64,000 nt of DNA, from NCBI RefSeq assembly GCF_000620465.1, contig NZ_KK211140.1:375964-439963 (forward strand), given 5' to 3'. This DNA is from Ralstonia sp. UNC404CL21Col (GTDB taxonomy: Bacteria; Pseudomonadota; Gammaproteobacteria; Burkholderiales; Burkholderiaceae). Below, in pieces: positions 8,795-17,959 of this stretch; within the stretch, counting starts at the first letter, position 1; each line of letters opens with the position of its first letter. The notes under the pieces were generated by a model. The model searched no databases and was not told the DNA's origin. It saw only the letters and a list, made by a program, of their open reading frames with translations. The position numbers were made by a program, and so were the translations under genes.

Positions 8795-9485
8795 GGGCGT
8801 GGGCCTGTTGGATGGCATCGAGCATCGACCAGAGGATGTCGAGCTTGAACTGCAGGATGTCCAGCGCGCGCTGTTGCTGCTCGGGCGTGCGGAAGTAGTC
8901 GAGTGTCACGCGCAGGCCGTGCTCCACGTCGCGCGAGGCCAGTGGAATGCGCGAGCGGAAGTACGCCAGCCCGTCAGGCTGCACCCACGGGTAGTGGTCG
9001 GGCCAGCCGGCCAGCCGTTCCTTGTGGATGTCCGGCGCGAACATCTCCGTGAGCGAGGAGCACACCGCCTCCTGCCACGGCGCGCGGCGCGCAAAGTTCA
9101 CATACGCATCCACCGCAAAGCGCACGCCCGGCAGCAGATGCCGGTGAGACCACAGTGCGTCGCGCGTCAGGCCCACGGCAACGCCTAAGCGCAGCCAGCT
9201 CTCGATGCCGCCCGGCTGCGCGTCGTCGCCGTCGTGGTCATGGATGCGGACGATCCACTCGCGCCGCGTTGCCCGGTCGGGGCAGTTGGACAGGATGGCT
9301 GCATCCTTGAGCGGGATGTTGACCTGGTAGTAGAAACGGTTCGCCACCCAGGTGCGGATTTCCTCTGGCGTGCATTCACCCGCGCGCATGCGCAGGTTGA
9401 ACGGATGATGAATGTGATAGCCCGCCTGCTTCGCACGCAGCCGTGCTTCGAACTCTTCGGCGGTCCAGGCAACAGGGTGTGTCAT
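8775..9485 (-). CDS. pqqC: PqqC, pyrroloquinoline-quinone synthase
   Basis: The 236-residue oxygenase catalyses the last step of PQQ synthesis, ring closure and oxidation of AHQQ. Conserved blocks are visible throughout: [40 protein letters not shown], and the His/Tyr-rich [12 protein letters not shown] region. Length and sequence are those of the family. Its start overlaps the pqqB stop by four bases (ATGA). Confidence 0.96.
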   Translation of the reverse strand: MTHPVAWTAEEFEARLRAKQAGYHIHHPFNLRMRAGECTPEEIRTWVANRFYYQVNIPLKDAAILSNCPDRATRREWIVRIHDHDGDDAQPGGIESWLRLGVAVGLTRDALWSHRHLLPGVRFAVDAYVNFARRAPWQEAVCSSLTEMFAPDIHKERLAGWPDHYPWVQPDGLAYFRSRIPLASRDVEHGLRVTLDYFRTPEQQQRALDILQFKLDILWSMLDAIQQAHAHEPALV

Positions 9486-10399
9486 AGCGAGATTTCCATG
9501 CCGTCGTAAGCCACCTCGATGCCGTGTGCCTCCAGCTCCCGGCGCTGCGGCGACTCTTCATCGAGGATCGGGTTGGTGTTGTTGATGTGGATGAGCACCT
9601 TGCGCGTGGCCGGCAACTGGTCGAGCACGTCGATCATGCCGCCGGGGCCGGATTGCGCGAGGTGGCCCATGTCGGCTGCCGTCTTGGTGGAAAAACCGAG
9701 GGCGAGCATCTCGTCGTCTTGCCAGCAGGTGCCGTCCACCAGCACCACGTCAGCCGCGCCCATTTCGTCGAACACATGCGGTTCGACGCGCGCGAGACCG
9801 GGCGCGTAGAACGCACGCCGGCCGCTCTTGCGATCGACGATGCGCAAACCGATGTTGTCGCCCACGCGGCGCGCGTTGCGGCTGGGCGAGTAGGGCGGCG
9901 CCTTGCTCTCCAGCGGGATCGCTGTCAACGCCACGTCGTCGAGTGGCGGCACCGAGAACGCCGTGCCGTCCAGCGCCAGCGCGCGCGTGTCGAGCCCGCA
10001 GTAGTGCGACAGCATGCGCGTGAGCGGGAAGGCCGTCGACAGATCGCTGATGACCGCGGCGCTGGCATAGACAGGCAGCGCCTGGCGATGCTCGCGCAGC
10101 ATCAGCAGACCGGTTACGTGGTCGATCTGTGCATCCATCAGCACCACGCCGACGATGCCCGTATCGCGCGGCGTGCGTGCCGGTTGCAGCGCCGGCGAAC
10201 TGCGCAGCTGCGCAAGGATGTCCGGCGAGGCATTCACCACGATCCAGTTGTGCTGGCCGTCGCCCAGTGCGATGGAAGACTGCGTGCGCGGGGTGGCGCG
10301 CACGGTGCCGCGCCGCACACCGTCGCAGTTGCGACAGTTGCAGTTCCACTGTGGGAAGCCGCCGCCGGCGGCCGAGCCGAGAACCCTGAGTATGGTCAT
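9482..10399 (-). CDS. pqqB: PqqB, metallo-beta-lactamase-fold hydroxylase of PQQ biosynthesis
   Basis: The 305-residue protein begins with the typical [20 protein letters not shown] segment, whose Cys residues bind structural metal, and has the beta-lactamase-fold core ([15 protein letters not shown]). PqqB is thought to hydroxylate the Tyr moiety of the cross-linked Glu-Tyr intermediate. It is separated from pqqA by 142 nt containing a hairpin, and overlaps pqqC by 4 nt. Confidence 0.96.
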   Translation of the reverse strand: MTILRVLGSAAGGGFPQWNCNCRNCDGVRRGTVRATPRTQSSIALGDGQHNWIVVNASPDILAQLRSSPALQPARTPRDTGIVGVVLMDAQIDHVTGLLMLREHRQALPVYASAAVISDLSTAFPLTRMLSHYCGLDTRALALDGTAFSVPPLDDVALTAIPLESKAPPYSPSRNARRVGDNIGLRIVDRKSGRRAFYAPGLARVEPHVFDEMGAADVVLVDGTCWQDDEMLALGFSTKTAADMGHLAQSGPGGMIDVLDQLPATRKVLIHINNTNPILDEESPQRRELEAHGIEVAYDGMEISL

Positions 10400-10478
10400 G
10401 ATGCAAATCCAACGTGTCGGGCGGATTGAGCAAGAAGTCGGCCAGGGGATAGCGCTAATGCACGCGCACAGCGAGCCG

Positions 10479-10510
10479 AAAAAAAACCCGCCGTGAAGAA
10501 CCGGCGGGTT
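10479..10510 (-). terminator. Attenuator-like terminator between pqqA and pqqB
   Basis: Read on the minus strand, AACCCGCCG (10510-10502) and CGGCGGGTT (10493-10485) form a 9-bp stem with an 8-nt loop, followed by a run of T (A-run 10479-10486 on the plus strand). It lies just after pqqA. Partial read-through would make much more pqqA message than pqqBCDE, as reported for pqq operons elsewhere. Confidence 0.85.
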
Positions 10511-10541
10511 CGTGGAGCCTTGCGTGCTCAGCCGTGCAGCA

Positions 10542-10616
10542 TCAGCGGTTGGCGATGTACATGGTGATCTCGAACCCGAGTCGCAGTTCGGTATAGGCGG
10601 GCGTCGTCCAGTTCAT
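10542..10616 (-). CDS. pqqA: PqqA, precursor peptide of PQQ
   Basis: This 24-residue peptide begins MNWTTPAY and carries the invariant Glu16-x3-Tyr20 pair (EITMY) from which PQQ is built. It is preceded by a very strong ribosome-binding site, AAGGAGGAGA, 1-2 nt before the ATG. It is the first gene of the pqq operon and is followed by an attenuator-like hairpin. The peptide must be trimmed by a protease; no PqqF/PqqG M16 peptidase lies in this window. Confidence 0.96.
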   Translation of the reverse strand: MNWTTPAYTELRLGFEITMYIANR

Positions 10617-10719
10617 GTCTCCTCCTTGAGGGTTGGCATAGTTAGTGAGTGCACTGCGGTGTTCAGCGGTGGCGCAGGCGTTTGCCCGGCGCTGCCGCAT
10701 CGTCATCAAGGCAACATCC

Positions 10720-11664
10720 ATGCCCACTTCCGACTGGCCGGCCACCTCCGTCGGCTTCAACCTGCGCACGCCGGACGGCCACCGCCTGCATGTGCGCCAA
10801 TGCGGGCCCGACAGCGGTGAACCGTGGCTGGTGCTGCATGGCGGGCCGGGCAGCGGCTGCACGCCGTCAATGGCGGCCTGGTTCGATCCGCTGCGGCATC
10901 GCGCGGTGCTGCCGGACCAGCGCGGTGCCGGGCGCTCGCGACCGGCCGGCTCGCTACGGCGCAATACGGTGACGGCGCTGCTGGCGGATCTCGAGCAACT
11001 GCGCATTGCGCTCGGCATTGCGCGCTGGGGCGTGGTCGGCGGGTCATGGGGCGCAGCGCTGGCATTGGCCTATGCCGATCGCTTTCCCGATGCTGTATCG
11101 GCGCTGGTGCTGCGCGGCGCTTTCCTCACCGGTTTCGACGATGTGCAGGCGCTGTTCAACGCGCGCGGTGCCGGTCGCGGTCTCTTGCGAGGCGTCGGTG
11201 CGCGACGCGAGGGTTTTCCCGCGGCCCGCGGTCGCCTTCTCGTTGCAACAGACATGTTGCAGCTTGGTACAACTGTTCAGAAATTGAACATCGCCCGGGC
11301 GTGGCAGCGCGCGGAACAGCGGCTGCTGGAATTGCGTCCGCAGGCACGTCGCCAGACGTGGCCGGAGCAGCTGGCGTTGGTGCGCAAGTACCAGCTGCAG
11401 GCGCATTACCTGTATCGGCGGGCGGGGCTCGGGAAATCTGCGTTGCTGCTGGCGGCTGCGCGCATCGGTGCGAGGGGATTGCCCGTCACGCTGCTGCATG
11501 GGCGCAAAGACAACGTTTGCCGACCCGGCAATGCGCTGCGGGTGTCTGCAGCGAATCCGCATCCGCGGCTGGTGTGGGTGCCCGGCGGGCACCTGGCGGT
11601 GGGGGAGATGGCGAAAGCGCTGGCCGCTGCCATCCGTGCGTCGGCGTGGTCAGTCGGTGTCTGA
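10720..11664 (+). CDS. Proline iminopeptidase-like alpha/beta hydrolase (peptidase S33) beside the pqq operon
   Basis: The 314-residue protein has the S33 prolyl aminopeptidase signatures HGGPGSG (40-46, oxyanion region), DQRGAGRS (66-73) and the nucleophile elbow GGSWG with Ser109. Asp264 (HGRKDN) and His291 (PGGHLAVG) complete a plausible triad. The family removes N-terminal proline, but members act on varied substrates. It diverges from pqqA across 103 nt. Peptidases of other families process PqqA, so a role in trimming PqqA or the cross-linked product is an attractive inference. ATG 10720 was chosen because the homology starts there and an AAGG lies upstream. Its 3' end overlaps the convergent regulator gene by 15 nt. 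Confidence 0.85.
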   Translation: MPTSDWPATSVGFNLRTPDGHRLHVRQCGPDSGEPWLVLHGGPGSGCTPSMAAWFDPLRHRAVLPDQRGAGRSRPAGSLRRNTVTALLADLEQLRIALGIARWGVVGGSWGAALALAYADRFPDAVSALVLRGAFLTGFDDVQALFNARGAGRGLLRGVGARREGFPAARGRLLVATDMLQLGTTVQKLNIARAWQRAEQRLLELRPQARRQTWPEQLALVRKYQLQAHYLYRRAGLGKSALLLAAARIGARGLPVTLLHGRKDNVCRPGNALRVSAANPHPRLVWVPGGHLAVGEMAKALAAAIRASAWSVGV

Positions 11665-13680
11665 GGGCAGGCCGCCGGCTTCGTCGATCCTGCGGTAGAT
11701 CGTGTTGCGCGAAATGCCGAGCGCCTTGGCCGCGGCGGAGATGTTGCCGTTATGCGCCTTCACGGCCGCCATGATGGCCATGCTCTCCACGTCGGCCAGC
11801 CGCTTGGGCTGCGTGCCGCCAACGGTTTGAGCGACAGGCGGCGCAGCCGCTGCCACCGCGCCTGCCCCTGCCCCAGCCACGTTCGCAGCCGGCTGGTCAC
11901 CATGCCGCGCCTGCCAGTCTTCAAGAAAATCGTCCGGCAGATGGTCTTCGGTGATCTCCGGCGCGCCTTCCGCCATCAGCCGGGCGGTGCGCAGCAGATT
12001 GCCGAGCTGGCGGATGTTGCCGGGCCAGTGATAGCTGCGGAACATCTGCATCACGGCTTCGCTGATGGGCGGCGCGTCGGCCTGTTCGAGTTTCAGCAGC
12101 TTGTCGGCCACCACGTCGAGGTCGGTGCGCTCGCGCAATGCGGGCAGCCGCACGACCAGCCCGTTCAGGCGGTAGTACAGGTCTTCGCGGAACTGCCCGC
12201 TGGCCACCATTTCCCGCATGTTGCGGTGGGTCGCGCATACGACGGTTACATCCACCTGGATCAGCTTGTTGCTGCCCAGCGGCGACACCGCGCGCTCTTG
12301 CAGCGCCCGCAGCAGGCGGGCCTGCAGGTGCAGCGGCATGTCGCCGATCTCGTCGAGGAAGAGCGTGCCGCCATTGGCCAGCACCATCTTGCCGATGCCG
12401 CCCTTCTTGCGCGCGCCGGTAAAGGCGCCTTCTTCGTAGCCGAACAGTTCGGATTCAATCAGCGCTTCCGGAATCGACGCGCAATTCACGGCGATGAAGG
12501 GGCCGGCGTGGCGCGGGCTGTCGGCGTGGATGGCACGCGCGAGCAGCTCCTTGCCGGTGCCGGTTTCACCGAGGACCATGACCGGGATGTCCTTGCCGAT
12601 GACCTTGCGCAGCTTGCCGATCACGGTCTGGATCTGCGCGTCGCCGGTGTCCAGCGCTTCGAGGCTGGCGGGCTGCCGGGGCGGCTCGATGTAGGCCCGG
12701 CGCGGGGTGCTGTCGCGGTCGGCGGAGAGATCGGCGCCCATCGCGCCGCCCACCATGCGGTTGGCCAGCTGCTTCCATTCCACGCGCGCAAACACCTTCA
12801 CGCCGCTGGGCAGCTGCAGCTGCACGATGCCTGCTGCGGCGGTGCGTTCGCGGTCGATCAGCTGCGACATCGACAACCCAAACAGCGACGAAAACGTATG
12901 GGCATGCAGCGCGCGGATCGACAGGCCGAGCTGGAATTCGCCACTGCGGTTGGCCGACAGGAAGCGCCCCGCCGGCGTGAAGGCTGCAATGCCTTCGACC
13001 AGCGTGCCGATGAATTCCGGGCGTGAGTGAAAGTGGATGCAGACCACGTCCTGGAAGGTGTTCGCAAACAACTGGTTCTCGATCATCTGCGCCGACATGC
13101 GCACCAGCGCCATGGTGTGCTTGTGGAAGCCACGATGATCGCCCGTCACATCGAGCGCGCCGACGGTGGCGCCGTACGGATCGAAGATCGGCGCACATGA
13201 GCAGGTGAGGAACTGGTTGGCCTGCAGGTAATGCTCGGAGCCATGGACCAGCGTGGGTTTGCCGTCGGCCAGCGCCGTGCCGATGGCGTTCGTGCCGCGG
13301 CTGGCTTCCGACCACAGCGCGCCCGGCTGCAGCGCCACCTTGCTGGCCTGGGCGAGGAAATCGTCGTCCCCCATCGAATGCAGGATCAGGCCCGAGGTGT
13401 CGGTCAGGATCACCATGCTCTGCGTGTTGACGATCTGGCTGTAGAGCGTCTCCATCACGGGCAGCGCGTGCGTGAACAGCGACTGACTGCGCTCGATCTC
13501 GGTCTTCAGCTCGCTGTGCAGCACCGGGCAGAAGTCGGGCGACTCGTAGGGCCGCAGGCCGTAGGACTTGGATCGTTCATGGGATTGCGCGATCAGTTCG
13601 GGCTGATCGTGCGGTGCGTCACCGAGCGTGGCCGGAGCGTTGTCGGAAGCGCGCGGGCCGGGCGCCGCGTGAGGGGTCAT
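11650..13680 (-). CDS. AcoR-like sigma-54-dependent transcriptional activator
   Basis: The 676-residue enhancer-binding protein has an N-terminal sensory part with a GAF-like domain (about 75-210), an AAA+ domain with Walker A GETGTGKE (371-378), the sigma-54 contact loop GAFTGA (418-423) and Walker [10 protein letters not shown] (439-447), and a Fis-type helix-turn-helix near the C-terminus ([21 protein letters not shown]). AcoR relatives respond to acetoin or alcohol metabolites. Two sigma-54 promoters with matching upstream sites flank it (before the dehydrogenase and before pedF), so it most likely activates this module (inference). AAAGGAGA precedes the ATG by 6 nt. Confidence 0.94.
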   Translation of the reverse strand: MTPHAAPGPRASDNAPATLGDAPHDQPELIAQSHERSKSYGLRPYESPDFCPVLHSELKTEIERSQSLFTHALPVMETLYSQIVNTQSMVILTDTSGLILHSMGDDDFLAQASKVALQPGALWSEASRGTNAIGTALADGKPTLVHGSEHYLQANQFLTCSCAPIFDPYGATVGALDVTGDHRGFHKHTMALVRMSAQMIENQLFANTFQDVVCIHFHSRPEFIGTLVEGIAAFTPAGRFLSANRSGEFQLGLSIRALHAHTFSSLFGLSMSQLIDRERTAAAGIVQLQLPSGVKVFARVEWKQLANRMVGGAMGADLSADRDSTPRRAYIEPPRQPASLEALDTGDAQIQTVIGKLRKVIGKDIPVMVLGETGTGKELLARAIHADSPRHAGPFIAVNCASIPEALIESELFGYEEGAFTGARKKGGIGKMVLANGGTLFLDEIGDMPLHLQARLLRALQERAVSPLGSNKLIQVDVTVVCATHRNMREMVASGQFREDLYYRLNGLVVRLPALRERTDLDVVADKLLKLEQADAPPISEAVMQMFRSYHWPGNIRQLGNLLRTARLMAEGAPEITEDHLPDDFLEDWQARHGDQPAANVAGAGAGAVAAAAPPVAQTVGGTQPKRLADVESMAIMAAVKAHNGNISAAAKALGISRNTIYRRIDEAGGLPSDTD

Positions 13681-13761
13681 GGTGTGTCTCCTTTAACCTC
13701 GCCCGCAATCTGTGTGCGGGTCGCCCGGATCGCCTGACTTCGTCAAGTTACGAACCGGAAG

Positions 13762-13811
13762 TGTTGCGCCATGAAGCAAGACCCTTGCCAGGGTGTTGCA
13801 TTCCTGAGCAC
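13762..13811 (+). promoter_or_regulatory. Paired upstream activator half-sites before pedF
   Basis: TGTTGC (13762-13767), 8 nt, GCAA (13776-13779), then TGTTGC (13794-13799), 8 nt, GCAC (13808-13811). The two TGTTGC elements are 32 bp apart, the same phase as the pair before the PQQ dehydrogenase gene. The right halves are less perfect here. Confidence 0.55.
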
Positions 13812-13884
13812 CTGTGCCAACCCCGGCTTCCGGTCTCTGGAGCGCCTAAGGGACGTTGCCCGGGATTGCCGGCAGGTTTTCGCC

Positions 13885-13901
13885 TTGGTATGGCTCTTGC
13901 A
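13885..13901 (+). promoter_or_regulatory. Sigma-54 (-24/-12) promoter of pedF
   Basis: TTGGTATGGCTCTTGCA has GG at 13887-13888 and GC at 13899-13900, exactly 10 nt apart, with a good TTGCA -12 box. The start of transcription would be near 13912, giving a short leader of about 35 nt before the TTG start codon. Confidence 0.7.
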
Positions 13902-13946
13902 GAAATGCCTCCAAAAGATCGCTTCAACGACAACAAGGAGACACTC

Positions 13947-14432
13947 TTGAAAACGCCTCGCAACTTGCTCGCGCTGCTTTCTGCCTGCGCACTTCTGGCC
14001 GGGGGATTGCCCGCAGCCGCATCCGCTCACGGCGATGTCACACCGCAGGCCGTAGACACGCACACCTTACCGCAACTCGGCGCCGATTGGCGTCAGGACA
14101 ATCCATACCGGACGGGCCCCGCACACGACGAAGCACTGCGGATCGGTTCGTCTGCGTTCAACCAGAACTGCGCGCGCTGCCATGGGCTGGAGGCCATCTC
14201 CGGCGGCATCGCCCCCGACCTGCGCAAGCTCGACACCGACTGCATGTCGCTGGCCGACGCCAAGAAGAAGGAAGCCTGCTACGGCGAGGTCTCGCAGTAC
14301 TTCACCGCCACGGTCCGCCACGGGCGCACCCGCGACGGCCGCGTCTACATGCCGCCCTTTGACGGCGTGCTCAGCCAGGAAGCGGTCTGGTCGATCAAGA
14401 CGTATCTGGAATCGCGCCGCGTACAGGAGTAG
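13947..14432 (+). CDS. pedF: Cytochrome c-550 PedF
   Basis: The 161-residue exported cytochrome has a signal peptide (to about SAHG), a heme site CARCH (Cys75, Cys78, His79), an additional Cys pair (99 and 111) and the family block GRVYMPPFDG with Met135 as likely ligand. These are hallmarks of the PedF c550 family, which takes electrons from PQQ alcohol dehydrogenases. The start is TTG 13947, set by AAGGAG at 13935-13940 and by the signal peptide; an upstream ATG lacks such a site. It diverges from the AcoR-like gene and is followed by a terminator. Confidence 0.92.
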   Translation: MKTPRNLLALLSACALLAGGLPAAASAHGDVTPQAVDTHTLPQLGADWRQDNPYRTGPAHDEALRIGSSAFNQNCARCHGLEAISGGIAPDLRKLDTDCMSLADAKKKEACYGEVSQYFTATVRHGRTRDGRVYMPPFDGVLSQEAVWSIKTYLESRRVQE

Positions 14433-14460
14433 TAGGTCGGCCTGCCGCTATGGCAGCTTT

Positions 14461-14512
14461 GCGAGCCGATGCTGTCCCTGCCTTCGTGTGCGTCGGCTCG
14501 CGCATTTTTTTC
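14461..14512 (+). terminator. Terminator after pedF
   Basis: GCGAGCCGA (14461-14469) pairs with TCGGCTCGC (14493-14501), extended by a further GC pair past one mismatch, and is followed by a run of eight T. The loop region is long (about 17-23 nt). Confidence 0.75.
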
Positions 14513-14528
14513 CGCCAGGAGAGGTCTC

Positions 14529-15410
14529 ATGAACGCCCGTTTTCGGTTGGCTGCGGCCCGCGTCTTACGTCGCCTTGCCAGCCTGCTGTTGGCTGCGGCA
14601 GCCATGGTGGGCAGTATCGCGCCGGCCCACGCCGACATGGCGAAGATCCGCCAGAGCGGCGCGCTGAAAGTCGCGCTGTACAAGGGTCTGCCGCCGTTCT
14701 CCGATAACGTCGGGGGGCAGTTCAGCGGCATCGACGTGGCGCTTGCCAACGCGCTCGGCAAGCAGATGGGGCTGTCGGCGTCGTTGCTGCCGTTTGATGC
14801 CGATGACGACGGCATGTCGGGCGACCTGCGCAACATGGTCTGGAAGGGACATTACCTTGGGTATGGTCCGGCCGACGTGATGCTGCATGTGCCGGTCGAC
14901 CCGAACTTCATTCGCCAGAATGGCCAGGTGCTGATTTTTGCGCCGTACCTGCGCGAAGCCTATGTGCTGGTGTACGACAGCGACCGCGTTGGCAAGGTCA
15001 GCAGTTTCGAAGACCTTGCCGGCCAGGCGACTGGCGCCGAGCAGGGATCGGGCGGTGCGAGCGCACTGCTTGCAGGCGCCAACGGCGGCCTGCGGGACAA
15101 GGTGAAGATCTATCCGGAGGCCAACGAGGCCCTGCGTGCACTGTTTTCCGGGCAGATTGCCGCGGCAATGGTGACGCGCGCGCAGTATGAAAACGCGCTG
15201 AAAACGCAGAGCCAACCTGCCACGCGCTTTGTGGCAACCGAACTCCAGTCGCCGCTGTTGCCGCCACGTGGCTGGGCGATCGGCATGGCCGTCAAGGCGG
15301 ACCAGCGCGAACTGGCGCAGGCGCTCGAGAGCGCGCTCAACGCGCTGCGTGCGAGCGGCGAACTGCAGCGGATTTTTGCCCAGTACGGCGTGTCGATGGT
15401 GGCCCCGTAG
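14529..15410 (+). CDS. Quinoprotein-associated periplasmic solute-binding protein (MxaJ/XoxJ-like)
   Basis: The 293-residue protein has an N-terminal signal peptide (to about AHA-DMAK, residue 36) and a type 3 solute-binding fold (ALKVALYKGLPPFSD; GIDVALANALGKQMG; DVMLHVPVDPNFIRQNGQV). This variant, with the HVPVDP segment, matches proteins associated with PQQ methanol/ethanol dehydrogenases (MxaJ, XoxJ), thought to help assemble or activate the dehydrogenase rather than import a solute. No transporter genes are adjacent, which fits. ATG 14529 follows CAGGAGAGG. Confidence 0.85.
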   Translation: MNARFRLAAARVLRRLASLLLAAAAMVGSIAPAHADMAKIRQSGALKVALYKGLPPFSDNVGGQFSGIDVALANALGKQMGLSASLLPFDADDDGMSGDLRNMVWKGHYLGYGPADVMLHVPVDPNFIRQNGQVLIFAPYLREAYVLVYDSDRVGKVSSFEDLAGQATGAEQGSGGASALLAGANGGLRDKVKIYPEANEALRALFSGQIAAAMVTRAQYENALKTQSQPATRFVATELQSPLLPPRGWAIGMAVKADQRELAQALESALNALRASGELQRIFAQYGVSMVAP

Positions 15411-15496
15411 GCGCCACCGCTTGCGCACGGAGCCGAACGTGTCGACGCAGCAGAAGGGCGCTCACTGCGGGCTGGCCGCACCGGCCAGCGCACGCG

Positions 15497-15964
15497 CTAC
15501 GCCTTTTCCGCCGCGGCGTGCTTGGAGGGCAGCGCACTCACGTTGTCGTCGAACGCCGAATCCACGGGGATCTTCGAGAAGTGGTGGATCTTCGGCGCAT
15601 GCGAGTCGTCGCCCTGCGCGTCGTGCGGCTCGATGAACGACATTGCCGTGCGGCGCCGGAGCATGTGTGAATCGCGCGATTGCGATTCGCGCCACAGCTC
15701 AGCAGTGAACTTGAGCCCGGCGCGCAATGCGTGGGCGCTTTCCTGCTTGCCCTTGCGCTGGTCGGAGACGCGCTCGATGCCCTTCTTGACGACGTCTTCC
15801 AGGAACGTGATACGGGCGCGGTAATAGTCCGCGTGCATTTGTGCATCCATCACGCGCTGCTCTGCCTGGTACAGCTCCATGCGCAATTCGCTTAGCGCGC
15901 GTTCGGCCTGCTTCTCGGGAGAGGGTGCGTGGCTCAAGGCCCAGTTTGCAATCCACCGCAACAT
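15497..15964 (-). CDS. Hypothetical protein with a helical, probably coiled-coil, N-terminal half
   Basis: I do not recognise this 155-residue protein. Residues about 15-85 form a charged, Glu/Arg/Lys/Gln-rich stretch expected to be helical (ELRMELYQAEQRVMDAQM), and the C-terminal third is polar and probably disordered with His/Asp-rich segments. No signal peptide or membrane helix is evident. ATG 15964 follows an AGGAGG 8 nt upstream; a longer frame to 16018 lacks such a site. It is convergent with the XoxJ-like gene. Confidence 0.75.
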   Translation of the reverse strand: MLRWIANWALSHAPSPEKQAERALSELRMELYQAEQRVMDAQMHADYYRARITFLEDVVKKGIERVSDQRKGKQESAHALRAGLKFTAELWRESQSRDSHMLRRRTAMSFIEPHDAQGDDSHAPKIHHFSKIPVDSAFDDNVSALPSKHAAAEKA

Positions 15965-16264
15965 GGTCAAGCCCTCCTGTCTTGCGGTGTCCGCCGCCGG
16001 TGGGAAGACACCGTTCACTGCCCGCGCATTGATCGGAAGTGATCGCCGCTTGCGAAACAGACTAGCAAAAAAAGCAGGGCGATTGCGCTAATCCAGGTGC
16101 ATGCCTGTTGTGAAAAGGAAGCATGGTCCGTTTGGGTGAGAGGCGCGCGGGGCAAGTTCTGGTTTCATGATCGGATTGCCTCGTTCGCACGAGGCGCAAG
16201 GCAAACAACCTCCTGCCTGCGCAAGCGATTGCGCACATCGCGGCGCCCGATGCTGGCGGAAATG

Positions 16265-17080
16265 TCAGCGGAACCGGTACGTGAGCGATGCCATGGCCGT
16301 GGTCTGCTGGCGGCGCTGCGTGATCGGGCTGTCTGCCGCATCGCCACGCAGTCGCGCGACGGTGAGCGAGCCATTGGCCGTCCACCGGTCATCGAGCTTG
16401 CACGTGACGATGGCGTTGAAGTGGATGTCGCGCAGCCCCGCATGCGTGGCAAATACCGGCAAGCCCGAACGCGCGCTCTGCCCATCGTCCACGCCGAAGA
16501 ACGTACGCATGTACTGGCCGTTCGTCCACGACACGCCGGTCCCGAGGCTGAACAGCCAGCGGCCGACCGGCGCACTCGCGTAGACATCGGCATTGGCGAT
16601 CAACCCCTGGCGGTTGCCAAGAATGTCCTGCTCCGCATCGGTGGACAGCGTGAGGAACGACACCGTGTACTGCGCGAACGCCTTCGCGCGCACCGTGGCG
16701 TTGACATTGCCGAGGCCATTCAGGCGCGCGTCGTCATGCGCATGGCGCCATGTCGGGTCGAACTGGAAGTTGCCGCCCACCTGCCACGTGTCGTTGTTGG
16801 CGAGGTACACGCCGGCAAAGTCCATCCCTTTCGAAAAGAACCGGTGCTTGTATTCGATTTCCTGATCGATCCACGGAAACACGAAGCTCGATTTCGCGCC
16901 CGGATACTTTGGCGACGTGTAAATCGCCGGGCCGACAGCGATGCTCCAGTCGCTGGCTTCGGCGGTGTTTTCCGCGTTGGCGGCCGGTGCTGTCTGTGCC
17001 CTCGCGGTGGTGCTCAATGCGCCGATGATCATCAGAAGGAAGAACGCAAAGCGGGGCAGGGCACGCGAGGACAGCGGCAT
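16265..17080 (-). CDS. MipA/OmpV family outer-membrane protein
   Basis: The 271-residue product has a signal peptide (FAFFLLMIIGALSTTARA-Q) followed by alternating beta-strand sequence (WSIAVGPAIYTSPKYPGAKSSFVFPWIDQEIEYKHRFF) and a terminal aromatic residue pattern ending LTYRFR, typical of MipA/OmpV barrels. MipA is a scaffold for murein synthases in E. coli; many relatives are stress- or regulator-linked porin-like proteins. The start at 17080 puts the signal peptide at the N-terminus; upstream in-frame ATGs (17134, 17200) also lack clear ribosome-binding sites, so the start is uncertain. Confidence 0.87.
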   Translation of the reverse strand: MPLSSRALPRFAFFLLMIIGALSTTARAQTAPAANAENTAEASDWSIAVGPAIYTSPKYPGAKSSFVFPWIDQEIEYKHRFFSKGMDFAGVYLANNDTWQVGGNFQFDPTWRHAHDDARLNGLGNVNATVRAKAFAQYTVSFLTLSTDAEQDILGNRQGLIANADVYASAPVGRWLFSLGTGVSWTNGQYMRTFFGVDDGQSARSGLPVFATHAGLRDIHFNAIVTCKLDDRWTANGSLTVARLRGDAADSPITQRRQQTTAMASLTYRFR

Positions 17081-17218
17081 GGGAGGGCGGAAATTCGAAA
17101 GGAATGTGAGCGACGGAAACGGCGGGCACGCCATTCTAGTGGAACCGTCGGAGCGCTGGACCCCGATCGAAGAGGGGAAGCCTCTGAGGCATCTCTGCAT
17201 GGATGCAATGGGAAACAG

Positions 17219-17250
17219 GCAAAAAAAAACGCCGGGAATATCCCGGCGTC
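17219..17250 (-). terminator. Terminator of the Ala/Lys-rich exported protein gene
   Basis: ACGCCGGGA (17228-17236) and TCCCGGCGT (17240-17248) form a 9-bp stem with a 3-nt loop. On the minus strand it is followed by eight or more T residues. Confidence 0.88.
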
Positions 17251-17268
17251 TTTCATGGCGCGACTGCC

Positions 17269-17541
17269 TTATTGCTTGGCGGGCGCGGCGGCCTTCGGTG
17301 CCGAAGCGGCGTCGGTCTTGGCTTCCGACTTGGCTGCAGCCTTGTGGGCCTTCTTGTGAGCGTGCTTCTTCTCGTGCTTGGCTTCAGCCTTCGGTGCCGA
17401 AGCGGCATCGGTGGTCGTCGCTGCAGCGGTCGCTGCCGGTGCAGGTGCGGCGGCCGGTGCGGAGGCGGTGCCAGCTGCGAACACGGGGGCTGCGAAGGCA
17501 CCAGCAACGATCAGAGCGGCCAGGGATTGAGCGACTTTCAT
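17269..17541 (-). CDS. Small exported Ala/Lys/His-rich protein
   Basis: A 90-residue precursor with a clear signal peptide (MKVAQSLAALIVAGAFAAPVFA-A) and a low-complexity mature part: Ala/Pro/Thr-rich, then His/Lys repeats (KHEKKHAHKKAHK). Such short proteins are common in Burkholderiales and recall acid-shock (Asr-like) proteins, but no function is established. ATG 17541 follows a strong AAGGAG; longer upstream frames are rejected. It diverges from a similar small protein gene at 17960. Confidence 0.8.
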   Translation of the reverse strand: MKVAQSLAALIVAGAFAAPVFAAGTASAPAAAPAPAATAAATTTDAASAPKAEAKHEKKHAHKKAHKAAAKSEAKTDAASAPKAAAPAKQ

Positions 17542-17959
17542 GTGAGACTCCTTAATCAGATACAAGCGGGATGTTGGGACTCCAGATACATGGATCTCGT
17601 CCCATTTGCGATCCATGCCTCCAAAAACGCCTGACATTGCGCACGCGCTGACCGCCGTTTGTAAGCGTTCTGCCCACGGTGTAAGCGCGCGTAACAAAGC
17701 ACGTTTCTCCGGCTCCGATGTTCGTTGCGATGGGTTGAGACACATCAAGGCGCTGCCCAGCGCGTGGGCGTACTGTCAGGCTTCGGGTGGACAACCGCTG
17801 GCGCCTACACCACACTGCGTGGTGATGCGCGGGTCATTCCGATGGGGTCATTCCGATATCGGGCCGCGCATTGCACAGCAGGCGCGGGAGCGCATTGGGT
17901 CACGCTCCATCCGATACCGGAACGCGCCACAAACCAGTCTCTTCTATAAGGACAACACG
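17542..17959. promoter_or_regulatory. Divergent control region between two small exported protein genes
   Basis: This 418-bp gap has no convincing gene. It contains a direct repeat TGTAAGCG at 17660-17667 and 17680-17687 (20-bp period), followed by GTAACAAAG, an arrangement resembling tandem response-regulator sites. No clear -35/-10 pair stands out. Confidence 0.35.

Noticed and set aside
10617-10719. GG-N10-GC (sigma-54-like) match on the minus strand before pqqA
   Set aside because: The flanks (CCGGGCAAAC...CTGC) fit the consensus poorly and no phased TGTTGC pair is placed upstream. Such matches arise often in GC-rich DNA.
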